Shown piece by piece: positions 56,294-64,000 of a stretch of DNA of 64,000 nt. The DNA lies in assembly GCA_026002935.1 (NCBI GenBank), contig BPGH01000001.1, forward strand, positions 2,095,965 through 2,159,964. Direction: 5' to 3'. How positions within the stretch are numbered: the first letter of the stretch is position 1; every line of letters begins with the position of its first letter. Origin of the DNA: Acidimicrobiia bacterium. GTDB taxonomy: Bacteria; Actinomycetota; Acidimicrobiia; IMCC26256; PALSA-610. The position numbers were made by a program, and so were the translations under genes. The notes below the pieces were generated by a model. That model made no database searches, was not told the DNA's origin, and worked only from the letters and a program-made list of their open reading frames with translations.

Positions 56294-57303
56294 CCGCGCG
56301 TGGCGGCCCAGGCGGAGTCCTCCTGCACCGGGGCCCGGTCGCGCAGCGGCTCCCACCAGTCGCGGTTCGCCGCGTACCAGGCGACGGTGTCGGCCAGGCC
56401 CTGCTCCCACTCGACCTGGGGCTCCCAGCCGAGCTCGCGGCGGATCTTCGACCAGTCGAGCACGTACCGGCGGTCGTGGCCCGGGCGGTCGGGCACGATC
56501 GTCTTCAGGGACGACGGCTTGCCGAGCGCGGCGAGCACCCCGTCGGCGATCTCCTCGATGCTGCGCTCGACGCCGGTGCCGACGTGGTACGTCTCGCCGA
56601 CCCGGCCGTGCCGCAGGACGAGGTCGATCGCGCGACAGTGGTCGAGGGCATGGATCCACTCGCGGCGGTTCTGGGTCGACGCGTACAGCGGCAGCGGCTG
56701 GTCGTCGAGCGCGCGGGTCGTGAACAGCGGGAGCACCTTCTCGGGGAACTGGTACGGCCCGTAGTTGTTCGCGCAGTTGGTGATCGTGATCGGGAGCCCG
56801 AACGTCTCGTGGTACGCACGAACCGCGTGGTCGCCCCCGGCCTTGGACGCGTTGTACGGCGTGCGGGGCCGGTAGGGCGACTCCTCGGTGAACATCTCGT
56901 CGGTGTCGAGGTCGAGGTCGCCGTAGACCTCGCAGGTCGAGACGTGATGGAAGCGCTCGACACCGACCCGCCGCGCCGCCTCGCACAGGGACTGGGTCCC
57001 GAGGACGTTGGTGCGGAAGAACGCGCCCGGGTTGACGATCGCGTACGAGTTGTGCGACTCGGCCGCGAAGTTCACGACCACGTCGACCGAGTGGTCGCGC
57101 AGCGTGGACTCCATCAGCTCGAGGTCGGCGATGTCGCCGTGCACGAACGCCACGCGGTCCCGCACGTCCTCCAGGTTCGCGAGGTTCCCCGCATAGGTGA
57201 GCGCGTCGACCGCGATCACCGTGTCGTCGGGGTGCTCGCCCAGCCAGTACCGCACGAAGTTGGAGCCGATGAAGCCGGCTGCCCCGGTCACGCAGATGTT
57301 CAC
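56290..57303 (-). CDS. rfbB: dTDP-glucose 4,6-dehydratase-like protein with altered active site
   Basis: A 337-residue extended SDR. TGAAGFIGSNFVRYWL binds NAD; AGNLANLEDV and YNASKAGGD with Tyr150/Lys154, TNCANNYGPYQFPEK, NRREWIHALDHCRAI and RPGHDRRY are RmlB blocks. Two sites differ from standard RmlB: the catalytic T-D-E triad reads STCEVYG, with Cys124 in place of the Asp that acts in dehydration, and the usual ESHVDRSI reads ESHNSYAI. The operon context still argues for a rhamnose-pathway role. It could be a variant subfamily or have changed chemistry. Confidence 0.85.
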   Translation of the reverse strand: MNICVTGAAGFIGSNFVRYWLGEHPDDTVIAVDALTYAGNLANLEDVRDRVAFVHGDIADLELMESTLRDHSVDVVVNFAAESHNSYAIVNPGAFFRTNVLGTQSLCEAARRVGVERFHHVSTCEVYGDLDLDTDEMFTEESPYRPRTPYNASKAGGDHAVRAYHETFGLPITITNCANNYGPYQFPEKVLPLFTTRALDDQPLPLYASTQNRREWIHALDHCRAIDLVLRHGRVGETYHVGTGVERSIEEIADGVLAALGKPSSLKTIVPDRPGHDRRYVLDWSKIRRELGWEPQVEWEQGLADTVAWYAANRDWWEPLRDRAPVQEDSAWAATRG

Positions 57304-57375
57304 TTCGTCGTCCGTCCCGGTCGGTGTCGTGTTCGGTTCCGTCCTCGCCGCCCGTCGGTCGCGGCCGGCCCGCCG

Positions 57376-57942
57376 TCAGGTGCGCAGCGGCCACACGGGC
57401 CGCAGGCGGGCCTCGATCGCGGCGCGCTTGGGGTTCCGGCGGTCGCGTTCCGACAGCACGGGGTCGGTCAGGCCCCAGTCGGCGTCGATCTCCGGGTCGT
57501 CCCACGCGACGCCGAGCTCGTCTGCGGCGTTGTAGTAGCCGTCGACCAGGTAGGTGATCGTCATGTCGGTGAGCGCCGCGAACCCGTGCGCGACCCCCGG
57601 CGGAATGAACACCCCGCGGTGGTCGTGGGTGCCGTCGGCGCGCGCGCCGAGGTCGAAGGCGAGCGTGGCGCCGTCGGTGGGGGAGCCCGCGCGCAGGTCG
57701 TGCAGCACCACCCGCGCCCGCCCGTAGGGCACGTACCAGTAGTCGGCCTGGTGGAGGTGGTAGTGCAGCCCGACGAGCGCGCCGGCCCTGCGGTCCGCGC
57801 GGTTCGCCTGGATCATCTCGCGTGCCGAGGGGATCCACTCCCGCCGGAACGTCTCGACGAAGAGGCCGCGGTCGTCGCCGTGCACCACGGGTTCGACCAC
57901 GAACACGCCGGCGATGACGTCGCTCTCGTCGACCTGTACCAC
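57376..57942 (-). CDS. rfbC: dTDP-4-dehydrorhamnose 3,5-epimerase
   Basis: A 188-residue cupin that inverts C3 and C5 of dTDP-4-keto-6-deoxyglucose. Landmarks: HGDDRGLFVETFRREW, the catalytic His in GLHYHLHQADYWYVPYG, DLRAGSPT, and FIPPGVAHGFAALTDMTITYLV. GTG 57942 comes four bases after rfbA. A 72-base gap to rfbB holds nothing visible. Confidence 0.93.
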   Translation of the reverse strand: MVQVDESDVIAGVFVVEPVVHGDDRGLFVETFRREWIPSAREMIQANRADRRAGALVGLHYHLHQADYWYVPYGRARVVLHDLRAGSPTDGATLAFDLGARADGTHDHRGVFIPPGVAHGFAALTDMTITYLVDGYYNAADELGVAWDDPEIDADWGLTDPVLSERDRRNPKRAAIEARLRPVWPLRT

Positions 57943-57946
57943 GCCG

Positions 57947-59056
57947 CTACTCCAGCTCTGCCCGCGAGTGGTCGCCCAGCATGAGGCGGATCGCCCGCGG
58001 TCGCACGTCGGACTTCACGACCTCGACCTCCCGCCCGAGCAGCGAGTCGTGGATGCGGTGCACCCCGACGATCCGGCTGTCGGACAGGACGACGGAGTGC
58101 TCGATCTCGGCGTCGACCAGCTCGCAGTTCGAACCGATCGACGTGTACGGGCCGACGTAGGTGTCGACCAACCGGGTGCCGGCCCCGATGATCGCCGGTC
58201 CGCGCACGACCGAGTTCTCGAGCCGCGCGCCCGCCTCGACGACCACGCGGCCGTCGACCCGTGACCGCTCGTCCACCACGCCGTCGACACGCCGCTCGAG
58301 CGTGTCGACCACCAGGCGGTTGCAGTGCAGCAGCGGGTCCTTCTTGCCGGTGTCGATCCACCAGCCCTGCAACACCTCGTGCACCACGCGGTGGCCGTGG
58401 TCGAGCAGCCACTGGATCGCGTCCGTGATCTCGAGCTCGCCCCTCCACGAGGGCTGGATCGCCCGCACCGCGTCGTGGATGTGGCGGTCGAACAGGTAGA
58501 CACCGACCAGTGCGAGGTCGGACGGCGGATCCTTCGGCTTCTCCACGAGCTGCACCACGTCGCCACCCGGGTCGAGTGCCGCCACCCCGAACTGGCGCGG
58601 GTCGTCGACGTGGGCGAGGAGGATCTGCGCCGCCGGCGGGCGCACGTCGTCCTCGTGCAGCGACGGCTGCCGGTTGCGCTGGGCCTCGAACGACTCGACG
58701 AAGGTGCGCAGGTCCTGCTGGAGCATGTTGTCGCCGAGGTACATCACGAAGTCGTCGTCGCCGAGGAAGTCGCGTGCGATGAGGACGCAGTGCGCGAGGC
58801 CGAGCGGGGCGTCCTGGCGGATGTAGGTGACCTCGACGCCGAACTGCGAGCCGTCGCCGACAGTCTGGACGATCTCCTCCGCGGCGGCGTCGACGCCGAC
58901 GACGATACCGATGCGCTTGATCCCCGCCGCGGCCATGTGCTCGATGCCGTAGAAGAGGATCGGCTTGTTCGCGATCGGGACGAGTTGCTTCGCACTCGTG
59001 TGCGTGATCGGCCGGAGCCGCGAACCGGTGCCCCCGGCCAGGATGAGTCCCTTCAT
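57947..59056 (-). CDS. rfbA: Glucose-1-phosphate thymidylyltransferase, long form
   Basis: A 369-residue nucleotidyltransferase making dTDP-glucose. LILAGGTGSRLRPITHTSAK is the nucleotide loop; YLGDNMLQQDL, FGVAALD, VEKPKDPPSDLALVGVYLF and GWWIDTGKKDPLLHCN follow. A C-terminal left-handed beta-helix (about 265-345, with SVVRGPAIIGAGTRL, VGPYTSIGSNCEL) marks the long StrD-like form rather than the short RmlA. ATG 59056 is nine bases after a TAAGAT box. First gene of the rhamnose operon; divergent from the Cys-rich gene. Confidence 0.93.
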   Translation of the reverse strand: MKGLILAGGTGSRLRPITHTSAKQLVPIANKPILFYGIEHMAAAGIKRIGIVVGVDAAAEEIVQTVGDGSQFGVEVTYIRQDAPLGLAHCVLIARDFLGDDDFVMYLGDNMLQQDLRTFVESFEAQRNRQPSLHEDDVRPPAAQILLAHVDDPRQFGVAALDPGGDVVQLVEKPKDPPSDLALVGVYLFDRHIHDAVRAIQPSWRGELEITDAIQWLLDHGHRVVHEVLQGWWIDTGKKDPLLHCNRLVVDTLERRVDGVVDERSRVDGRVVVEAGARLENSVVRGPAIIGAGTRLVDTYVGPYTSIGSNCELVDAEIEHSVVLSDSRIVGVHRIHDSLLGREVEVVKSDVRPRAIRLMLGDHSRAELE

Positions 59057-59065
59057 CGCGTCGGC

Positions 59066-59071
59066 ATCTTA
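59066..59071 (-). promoter_or_regulatory. -10 box of the rfb operon (leaderless)
   Basis: TAAGAT on the minus strand, nine bases before ATG 59056. Confidence 0.5.
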
Positions 59072-59101
59072 CGGCCCCCCGGGCAGGGCCGACCACGGCG
59101 G

Positions 59102-59107
59102 TACAGT
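59102..59107 (+). promoter_or_regulatory. -10 box of the Cys-rich protein gene (leaderless)
   Basis: TACAGT, six bases before GTG 59114. Confidence 0.5.
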
Positions 59108-59113
59108 CGGATC

Positions 59114-59437
59114 GTGGCGCAGGATCATCGTGTGGAAGGGTGCGATCTCTGCGAAGCGGCGCGGATCACGCCCTGGTTCCACGAGGACGAGATCTGCTGG
59201 ATCGCCGAGTGCGAGATCTGCGCCGTGCCGATGGTCGTGTGGCGCGGTCACGGCGTCGATCCGCCCGAGGCCGATCTCGCCCACATGCACGAGCGCCTGT
59301 CGTGGGTGGTCGCCCGGTACTTCTCGTTCGAGCACTACGTCGACGACAACATGCGCAACATCCCCGACCACTACCACGCGCACGCCCGCCCGCGGGGCGG
59401 CTTCTTCGGGCACGGCCTGCGTCGCCGGGTCCCGTGA
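59114..59437 (+). CDS. Small Cys/His-rich hypothetical protein
   Basis: A 107-residue protein with two Cys pairs, CDLC (about 10) and CEIC (about 35), spaced as a possible zinc site, with Trp-rich strands between (ITPWFHEDEICWIAECE). It has a C-terminal His-rich part, IPDHYHAHARPRGGFFGHG. The layout recalls the N-terminal part of HIT/galT-like proteins, but no full HIT triad is evident. GTG 59114 is fixed by the TACAGT box. Its stop overlaps the GTG of the sugar-kinase gene, so the two are coupled. Function unknown. Confidence 0.75.
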   Translation: MAQDHRVEGCDLCEAARITPWFHEDEICWIAECEICAVPMVVWRGHGVDPPEADLAHMHERLSWVVARYFSFEHYVDDNMRNIPDHYHAHARPRGGFFGHGLRRRVP

Positions 59438-61005
59438 CCGAGTACGTCCTCGCGATCGACCTCGGCACCTCGGGACCCAAGGTCGCGCTGTTCACGACGG
59501 GAGGAGCGTTCGTCGGCGGCGACGCGGAGCCCGTCGGGCTGCGGCTGCTCGAGGGCGGGGGCGCGGAGCAGTCGCCGGCCGAGTGGTGGCGGGCGGTGAG
59601 CGCCGCGGCACGCCGGCTCGTCGGCCACGCACGGGCGGCCGACTCGGTGGTCGCGGTCTCGGTGACCGCGCAGTGGTCGGGGACCGTCCCGGTCGGTCAC
59701 GACGGCGAGCCGCTCCACGACGCGATCATCTGGATGGACTCGCGCGGCGCCGCCGCCGTGCGCGAGGTGATCGGCGGCCGGTTGCGGGTCCAGGGTTACG
59801 GACCGCGGAAGCTACGGCGCTGGATCAGGCTCACCGGGGGCGCCCCGGCGCGCTCGGGCAAGGACTCGATCGCGCACGTCCTGTGGCTGCAGCGCGAGCG
59901 GCGCGACGTCGCGCGCGCGACCTGGCTGTACCTCGAGCCGAAGGACTGGCTGAACTACGTGCTGACGGGCGTGGCCGTCGCGACCCACGACTCGATCACG
60001 CTGCACTGGGTGACCGACAACCGCCGGCCCGACCGGGTCGATTACGACCCCGGGCTCCTAGCGACGGTCGGGGTCCCGCGCGCGCAGCTCCCGACGCTCG
60101 TGCCCGCGACGGGCGTGATCGGCGGGCTCACGCCGGCCGCGGCGGAGGCCCTGGGCCTCCCGGCCGGGATCCCGGTCGCGGGCGGCACCCCCGACGTGCA
60201 GTCGGCGGCGCTCGGCTCGGGCGCCGTGCGCGACCACGAGGGTCATCTCTACGTCGGCACCTCGTCGTGGATCACCTGCCACGTCCCGTTCAAGAAGACG
60301 GACCTGCTGCGCGGCGTCGCCACGCTCCCGTCCCCGCTGCCCGGCCGCTACTACGTGGCGAACGAGCAGGAGACCGCGGGCGCCTGCCTCACCTGGTTGC
60401 GGGACCGGGTCCTCCACGCGGACGACGCCCTCGCGACGCCACCCGCGCCCGCCGACGCGCTGGCCCGGATCGACCGCCTCGCCGCGACGGCACCGCCGGG
60501 CAGCAACGGCGTGATCTTCACGCCCTGGCTCAACGGTGAGCGGACGCCGGTCGACGACCACCGCCTCCGGGCGGCGTGGCACAACCTCTCGCTGCGCACC
60601 ACCCGGGCCGACCTCGCCCGGGCCGTGCTCGAGGGCGTCGCGCTGAACTCCCGGTGGCTCCTCGCGACCGTCGAGCGCTTCACCGACCGCCGGTTCCCCT
60701 GGCTCCGCTTCGTCGGCGGCGGCGCGCGCTCGGAGGTGTGGGCGCAGATCATGGCGGACGTGCTCGGCCGGGAGATCCGGGTCGTCGAGCACCCGCTCGA
60801 CGCGAACGTACGGGGCGCCGCGCTGCTCGGCGCGGTGGCGACCCGGCGGGCCTCGGTCGAGGGCTTCGCCGCCGGCGCGAAGATCGAGCGGGTCCACACC
60901 CCCGATCCCGCAACCGCGCAGACCTATACCGAGCTGTACCGGGAGCTGCGCGCGATCCACGACCGGACCCGCGGCGTCTACGCGAGGTTGAACGCGCATG
61001 GCTGA
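59434..61005 (+). CDS. FGGY-family carbohydrate kinase (xylulokinase-like)
   Basis: A 523-residue sugar kinase. ATP-phosphate loop 1 is in [76 protein letters not shown] and [14 protein letters not shown] mark the FGGY halves; [20 protein letters not shown] is the adenosine motif. It fits the xylulokinase/erythritol-kinase-like group; the true polyol or ketose is not predictable. GTG 59434 overlaps the Cys-rich gene stop. The last eight bases overlap the PLP enzyme gene. Confidence 0.9.
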   Translation: MTEYVLAIDLGTSGPKVALFTTGGAFVGGDAEPVGLRLLEGGGAEQSPAEWWRAVSAAARRLVGHARAADSVVAVSVTAQWSGTVPVGHDGEPLHDAIIWMDSRGAAAVREVIGGRLRVQGYGPRKLRRWIRLTGGAPARSGKDSIAHVLWLQRERRDVARATWLYLEPKDWLNYVLTGVAVATHDSITLHWVTDNRRPDRVDYDPGLLATVGVPRAQLPTLVPATGVIGGLTPAAAEALGLPAGIPVAGGTPDVQSAALGSGAVRDHEGHLYVGTSSWITCHVPFKKTDLLRGVATLPSPLPGRYYVANEQETAGACLTWLRDRVLHADDALATPPAPADALARIDRLAATAPPGSNGVIFTPWLNGERTPVDDHRLRAAWHNLSLRTTRADLARAVLEGVALNSRWLLATVERFTDRRFPWLRFVGGGARSEVWAQIMADVLGREIRVVEHPLDANVRGAALLGAVATRRASVEGFAAGAKIERVHTPDPATAQTYTELYRELRAIHDRTRGVYARLNAHG

Positions 61006-62428
61006 CGGCACCCACGACGGCACGCACGACGGCACGCACGACGGCACGGACACCGCCTCGTCGATCGAGCGCGCGGTGAAGCCCTACCGCGGCGTGTACC
61101 CGACCTTCGATCGGATCCCGCCCCACGGCGTCCCCCGCGAGGAGGTGCTGCGGATGATGCGGGAGATGCGCGACCGCGAACGGCCCCGCTGGGCCGACGG
61201 GTACGCCTCCGGGAGCGTCTACCACGGTGACCCGGGTCACATCGACTTCCTGAACGAGGTCTACGCCGTCAACTCACAGGCGAACCCGCTCCACGCCGAC
61301 CTCTGGCCGAGCACCGTGAAGTTCGAGGCCGAGATCGTCGCGATGACGGCCGACCTGCTCGGCGGCGTCCCCGGCGTGTGCGGCACCGTCACGTCGGGTG
61401 GCACCGAGAGCATCCTGCTCGCGATGAAGGTCTACCGGGACCGCGCGTACGAGCGGGGGATCGAACGGCCGGAGATGGTCGTGCCGTCCACCGCGCACGC
61501 CGCCTTCGACAAGGCCGCCGACTATTTCCGGATCCGCAAGGTGACCGTCCCGGTCGGTGCCGACGGCCGCGCCGACGTCGACGCGACGGCGGCCGCGATC
61601 ACCCGCGACACCGCCGTCGTCGTCGGGTCCGCGCCGTGCTTCCCGAACGGCCTCGTCGACCCGATCGAGGAGCTCGCCGCGCTCGCCGCGGCCCACGACG
61701 TCGGCTTCCACACCGACGCCTGCCTCGGCGGGTTCGTCCTCCCGTGGGCGGAGCGCCTCGGCGTCCCGGTGCCGCCCTTCGACTTCCGGGTGCCGGGCGT
61801 GACCTCGATGTCCGCGGACACGCACAAGTACGGCTACAGCGCGAAGGGCACGTCGGTCGTGCTCTACCGAGACGCCGAGCTGCGGCACCGGCAGTACTAC
61901 CGCACCGCGTCGTGGGCGGGTGGCCTCTACTTCTCGCCGACCCTCGCGGGTTCCCGCCCCGGCGCGCTCAGCGCGCAGTGCTGGGCGGCGCTGGTGACCA
62001 TCGGGCAGGACGGCTACCTCGACGCGACGCGCCGCATCCTCGACGCCGCCGCGCGTGTGAAGGAGGGGATCCGGTCCGTCGAGGGCCTGCGCGTCGTCGG
62101 CGACCCGCTGTGGAACGTCGCGTTCGTCTCCGACGACGACGCCGTGGACGTGTACCGCGTGCTCGACGTCATGGGCCACCGGGGGTGGAGCCTCAACGGC
62201 CTGCAGGACCCGCCGTCGGTCCACCTCTGCGTCACGCTGCGCCACACCGCGCCAGGTGTCGTGGAGCGGTTCGTGCACGATCTCGAGGCCTCGGTCGCCG
62301 AGGTGCGCGCCGACCCGGCGGCCGGCGGCTCGATGGCCCCGATCTACGGCATGGCCGCGATGGCCGAGACGCAGGGTGCGGTGGAGGAGCTGCTCGAGGC
62401 CTACGTCGACATGCTGTTCACGCCGTAG
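60998..62428 (+). CDS. Sphingosine-1-phosphate-lyase-like PLP enzyme
   Basis: A 476-residue group-II decarboxylase-fold enzyme. It has [19 protein letters not shown] near the N-terminus, the [16 protein letters not shown] phosphate loop, [28 protein letters not shown] with the PLP Asp, and Lys277 in [13 protein letters not shown], a pattern specific to sphingosine-1-phosphate lyases rather than glutamate decarboxylases. It would cleave a phosphorylated long-chain or similar amino alcohol. No transmembrane anchor is seen, as in bacterial homologues. The N-terminus holds DGTH repeated three to four times. The neighbouring kinase could supply a phosphorylated substrate; this is speculation. Confidence 0.85.
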   Translation: MADGTHDGTHDGTHDGTDTASSIERAVKPYRGVYPTFDRIPPHGVPREEVLRMMREMRDRERPRWADGYASGSVYHGDPGHIDFLNEVYAVNSQANPLHADLWPSTVKFEAEIVAMTADLLGGVPGVCGTVTSGGTESILLAMKVYRDRAYERGIERPEMVVPSTAHAAFDKAADYFRIRKVTVPVGADGRADVDATAAAITRDTAVVVGSAPCFPNGLVDPIEELAALAAAHDVGFHTDACLGGFVLPWAERLGVPVPPFDFRVPGVTSMSADTHKYGYSAKGTSVVLYRDAELRHRQYYRTASWAGGLYFSPTLAGSRPGALSAQCWAALVTIGQDGYLDATRRILDAAARVKEGIRSVEGLRVVGDPLWNVAFVSDDDAVDVYRVLDVMGHRGWSLNGLQDPPSVHLCVTLRHTAPGVVERFVHDLEASVAEVRADPAAGGSMAPIYGMAAMAETQGAVEELLEAYVDMLFTP

Positions 62429-62475
62429 GCATCGGCACCGGTCCCTCGGGGACGGCGGGTCCGTCGAGGACCGGC

Positions 62476-64000
62476 TCAGGCGCCCGCAGCGCGGGGACCG
62501 TGGCCGGTACGCCGTTCGGACGGGCTGATCTCGTCGAGCGCGCGCGACCCGGTCTCGGGCAACGCGGGCACGAAGCACGCCGCGAGGAGCCCCGCGACGC
62601 CGCACAGCGCGATCGCGCGGCCGAGCCCGCCGAGCGGGTCGGAGAGGGCACCCGCGAGGACGAGCCCGGTGACCGAGCCGAGCACCGACACGACGAGCAG
62701 CAACCCGTTCGACGTGCCGCGCACCTCGGTGGGGAAGAGCTCGGCGTCGAGGGTCGCGAGGGCGATCCCGGCCGCGGACGCGGCGAGCACCGCGCCCGCC
62801 GACATGACCCAGATGAGGCCGCCGCCCCGGAGGAAGAACACGACCTGCATCACCGTGGCGGCGAGCAACGCCGCCAGCGCGACGGGCTTGCGGCCGCGCA
62901 GCTCCGCGACGCGGCCGCCGACGAGGAGCCCGACGAGACCGGGCAGCGCGGTCGTCACACCCCGGAAGAGCGCCACGCCGGAGCTCGAGAAGCCGCGCTC
63001 GTCCTGGAGGTACTTGTTCATGAGCTGTGACGACGGGGCGTTGAACAGGTTGGTGAGGAACCCGACGATCGCGAGCAGCAGGAACCGGCGGCCGTAGCGC
63101 CGCCCCAGGAGCTCGCGGAACCGGCCGCGGGCGACGTCGTCGCGCTCGACCAGCGCGCGATAACGCGCGGTCTCGCCGAGGTGACGGGCGATCCGGGGCA
63201 CGAGCAGCACGGTCGCGGCGCCCGCGGCGTAGGGGATGCGCCAGCCCTCCGGTCCGAGGTCCGCGAAGGGCAGCGCCACGACCGCGAACGAGAACCCGAA
63301 GCCGCCGGCGAGGGCGAGCATCGAGGCGGCGTACGCGCGGGCCCCCTCGGGTGCCTCCTCGACCACGGCGATCCCCGCGACGATCGCCGTCGCGTTCATG
63401 CACGCCCGCTGGAGCACCTGCGCCGCGGTGAAGAGCTCCAGGGTCGGCGCCACGGCCGAGACCGCACACGCGACGGCGGAGCCGACGACGCCGACGAGGA
63501 TCGACCGGCGCCGGCCGCGGCGGTCCGCGAACGCGGCGACCACGAGGCTGGCGAGCGCGCCGAGGCGCGTGACCGCCAGGGCGACGCCCAGTTGCGCGTC
63601 CGACGCCGCGAACGACTCGCTGACCGGATCCGCGAACTGGCCGAACAGCGCACCGCCGAAGGTGACGACGGCGAGCGCCGCGGCGGCGGTCGCCAGCAGC
63701 CGCGCCTGGTCGGGGGCGAACGCGACCGGCGGGAGGCCGAGCACCGGCCGCACGGGCGCGGCGCGCGGCGCACCCTCGAGCGCGTGACGCAGGGTCGCGA
63801 GCGCGTGCTCCTGGTTGCGGCGCAGCGCGACGCCCGCGAGCGGCCGGAACGCCCACCCGAAGAAGGGGATGCCGAGCGAGCCGTCGGCCCGGGCCGCCAC
63901 GACGGAGACGTCGCCCGCGGGGCGCACGTCGAGGACCACCTCGTAGTCGCCCGCCACCTCCGACGCCCGGTAGCGCAGCGTGCCGTCCGCGTGGTCGCGG
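62476..64000 (-). CDS. MFS transporter with N-terminal extra domain, cut by the window edge
   Basis: At least 508 residues are visible; the start lies beyond position 64000. The C-terminal 400 residues form a 12-helix major facilitator, with the loop motif AFADRRGRRRSI between helices 2 and 3, and GGRVAELRGRKPVALA at the matching place in the second half. Also seen are GFLTNLFNAPSSQLMNKYL and LFPTEVRGTSNG, typical of the sugar/metabolite-proton branch. Before the first helix lie about 100 residues, including YEVVLDVRPAGDVSVVAAR and GWAFRPL, which look like the end of an SRPBCC (START-like) lipid-binding domain. The fusion is unusual. It is convergent with the PLP enzyme. Substrate unknown. 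Confidence 0.82.
   Translation of the reverse strand, partial: RDHADGTLRYRASEVAGDYEVVLDVRPAGDVSVVAARADGSLGIPFFGWAFRPLAGVALRRNQEHALATLRHALEGAPRAAPVRPVLGLPPVAFAPDQARLLATAAAALAVVTFGGALFGQFADPVSESFAASDAQLGVALAVTRLGALASLVVAAFADRRGRRRSILVGVVGSAVACAVSAVAPTLELFTAAQVLQRACMNATAIVAGIAVVEEAPEGARAYAASMLALAGGFGFSFAVVALPFADLGPEGWRIPYAAGAATVLLVPRIARHLGETARYRALVERDDVARGRFRELLGRRYGRRFLLLAIVGFLTNLFNAPSSQLMNKYLQDERGFSSSGVALFRGVTTALPGLVGLLVGGRVAELRGRKPVALAALLAATVMQVVFFLRGGGLIWVMSAGAVLAASAAGIALATLDAELFPTEVRGTSNGLLLVVSVLGSVTGLVLAGALSDPLGGLGRAIALCGVAGLLAACFVPALPETGSRALDEISPSERRTGHGPRAAGA

Noticed and set aside
62441..62453. Hairpin GTCCC-TCG-GGGAC between two convergent genes as a terminator
   Set aside because: Only five base pairs in very GC-rich DNA and no T tract; not distinguishable from chance.

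Overview
The window is very GC-rich, densely coded bacterial DNA. It has a mycothiol synthase (mshD), many GTG starts, frequent four-base GTGA/ATGA gene overlaps, a PaaX-type regulator, a homodimeric AceE pyruvate dehydrogenase and many promoters that look leaderless. Together these point to Actinomycetota. Acidimicrobiia is my best guess for the class, but that is inference. Almost everything is core metabolism and housekeeping. I see no prophage, transposon, CRISPR array or other clear mobile element, and no gene-free stretch longer than 300 bases.

Layout: 1-2434 carries an ABC-F ATPase and a DedA-family membrane protein, both broken by frameshifts, then tRNA-Val(GAC). An SPFH membrane protein (minus) diverges from an OmpR-type two-component system (plus) across a striking palindromic operator, followed by aceE. 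At 8953-13033 lie a small acidic protein, a nitroreductase/desaturase pair divergent from a PaaX-like regulator, an M20 amidohydrolase and tRNA-Val(CAC). From 13107 to 30400 come a lipoprotein esterase, a large secreted CARDB/Ig-like protein, a Bax-inhibitor-like membrane protein, a sulfotransferase-like protein, a frameshifted SDR, a class II aldolase, a GH36 glycosidase, PPK2, small enzymes, a YyaL-type thioredoxin protein, an acyl-CoA synthetase and a secernin-like hydrolase. An mshD-rlmN-membrane protein operon diverges from nth.

The centre is amino-acid biosynthesis: hisD-C-B-H-A-F at 33711-38790, then hisI coupled to trpE at 41996-43911, then trpC-trpB2-trpF-trpB-trpA at 47211-52091, interrupted by a second OmpR-type two-component system on the minus strand. 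hisG, hisE, trpD and trpG are not here. motA-motB follow, then icd, a complete dTDP-rhamnose set (rfbA-C-B-D, minus strand), a small Cys-rich protein coupled to an FGGY sugar kinase, a sphingosine-1-phosphate-lyase-like PLP enzyme, and an MFS transporter that runs off the right edge.

The most interesting non-coding signals are two response-regulator operators built on 11-bp repeats (3763-3817 and 47084-47110), a recurring TANNNT -10 box 6-9 bases before start codons that sets many starts (including a probable CTG start of trpC), divergent promoters sharing one GGTACC, a duplicated palindrome between motB and icd, and a cluster of frameshifts at the left edge.
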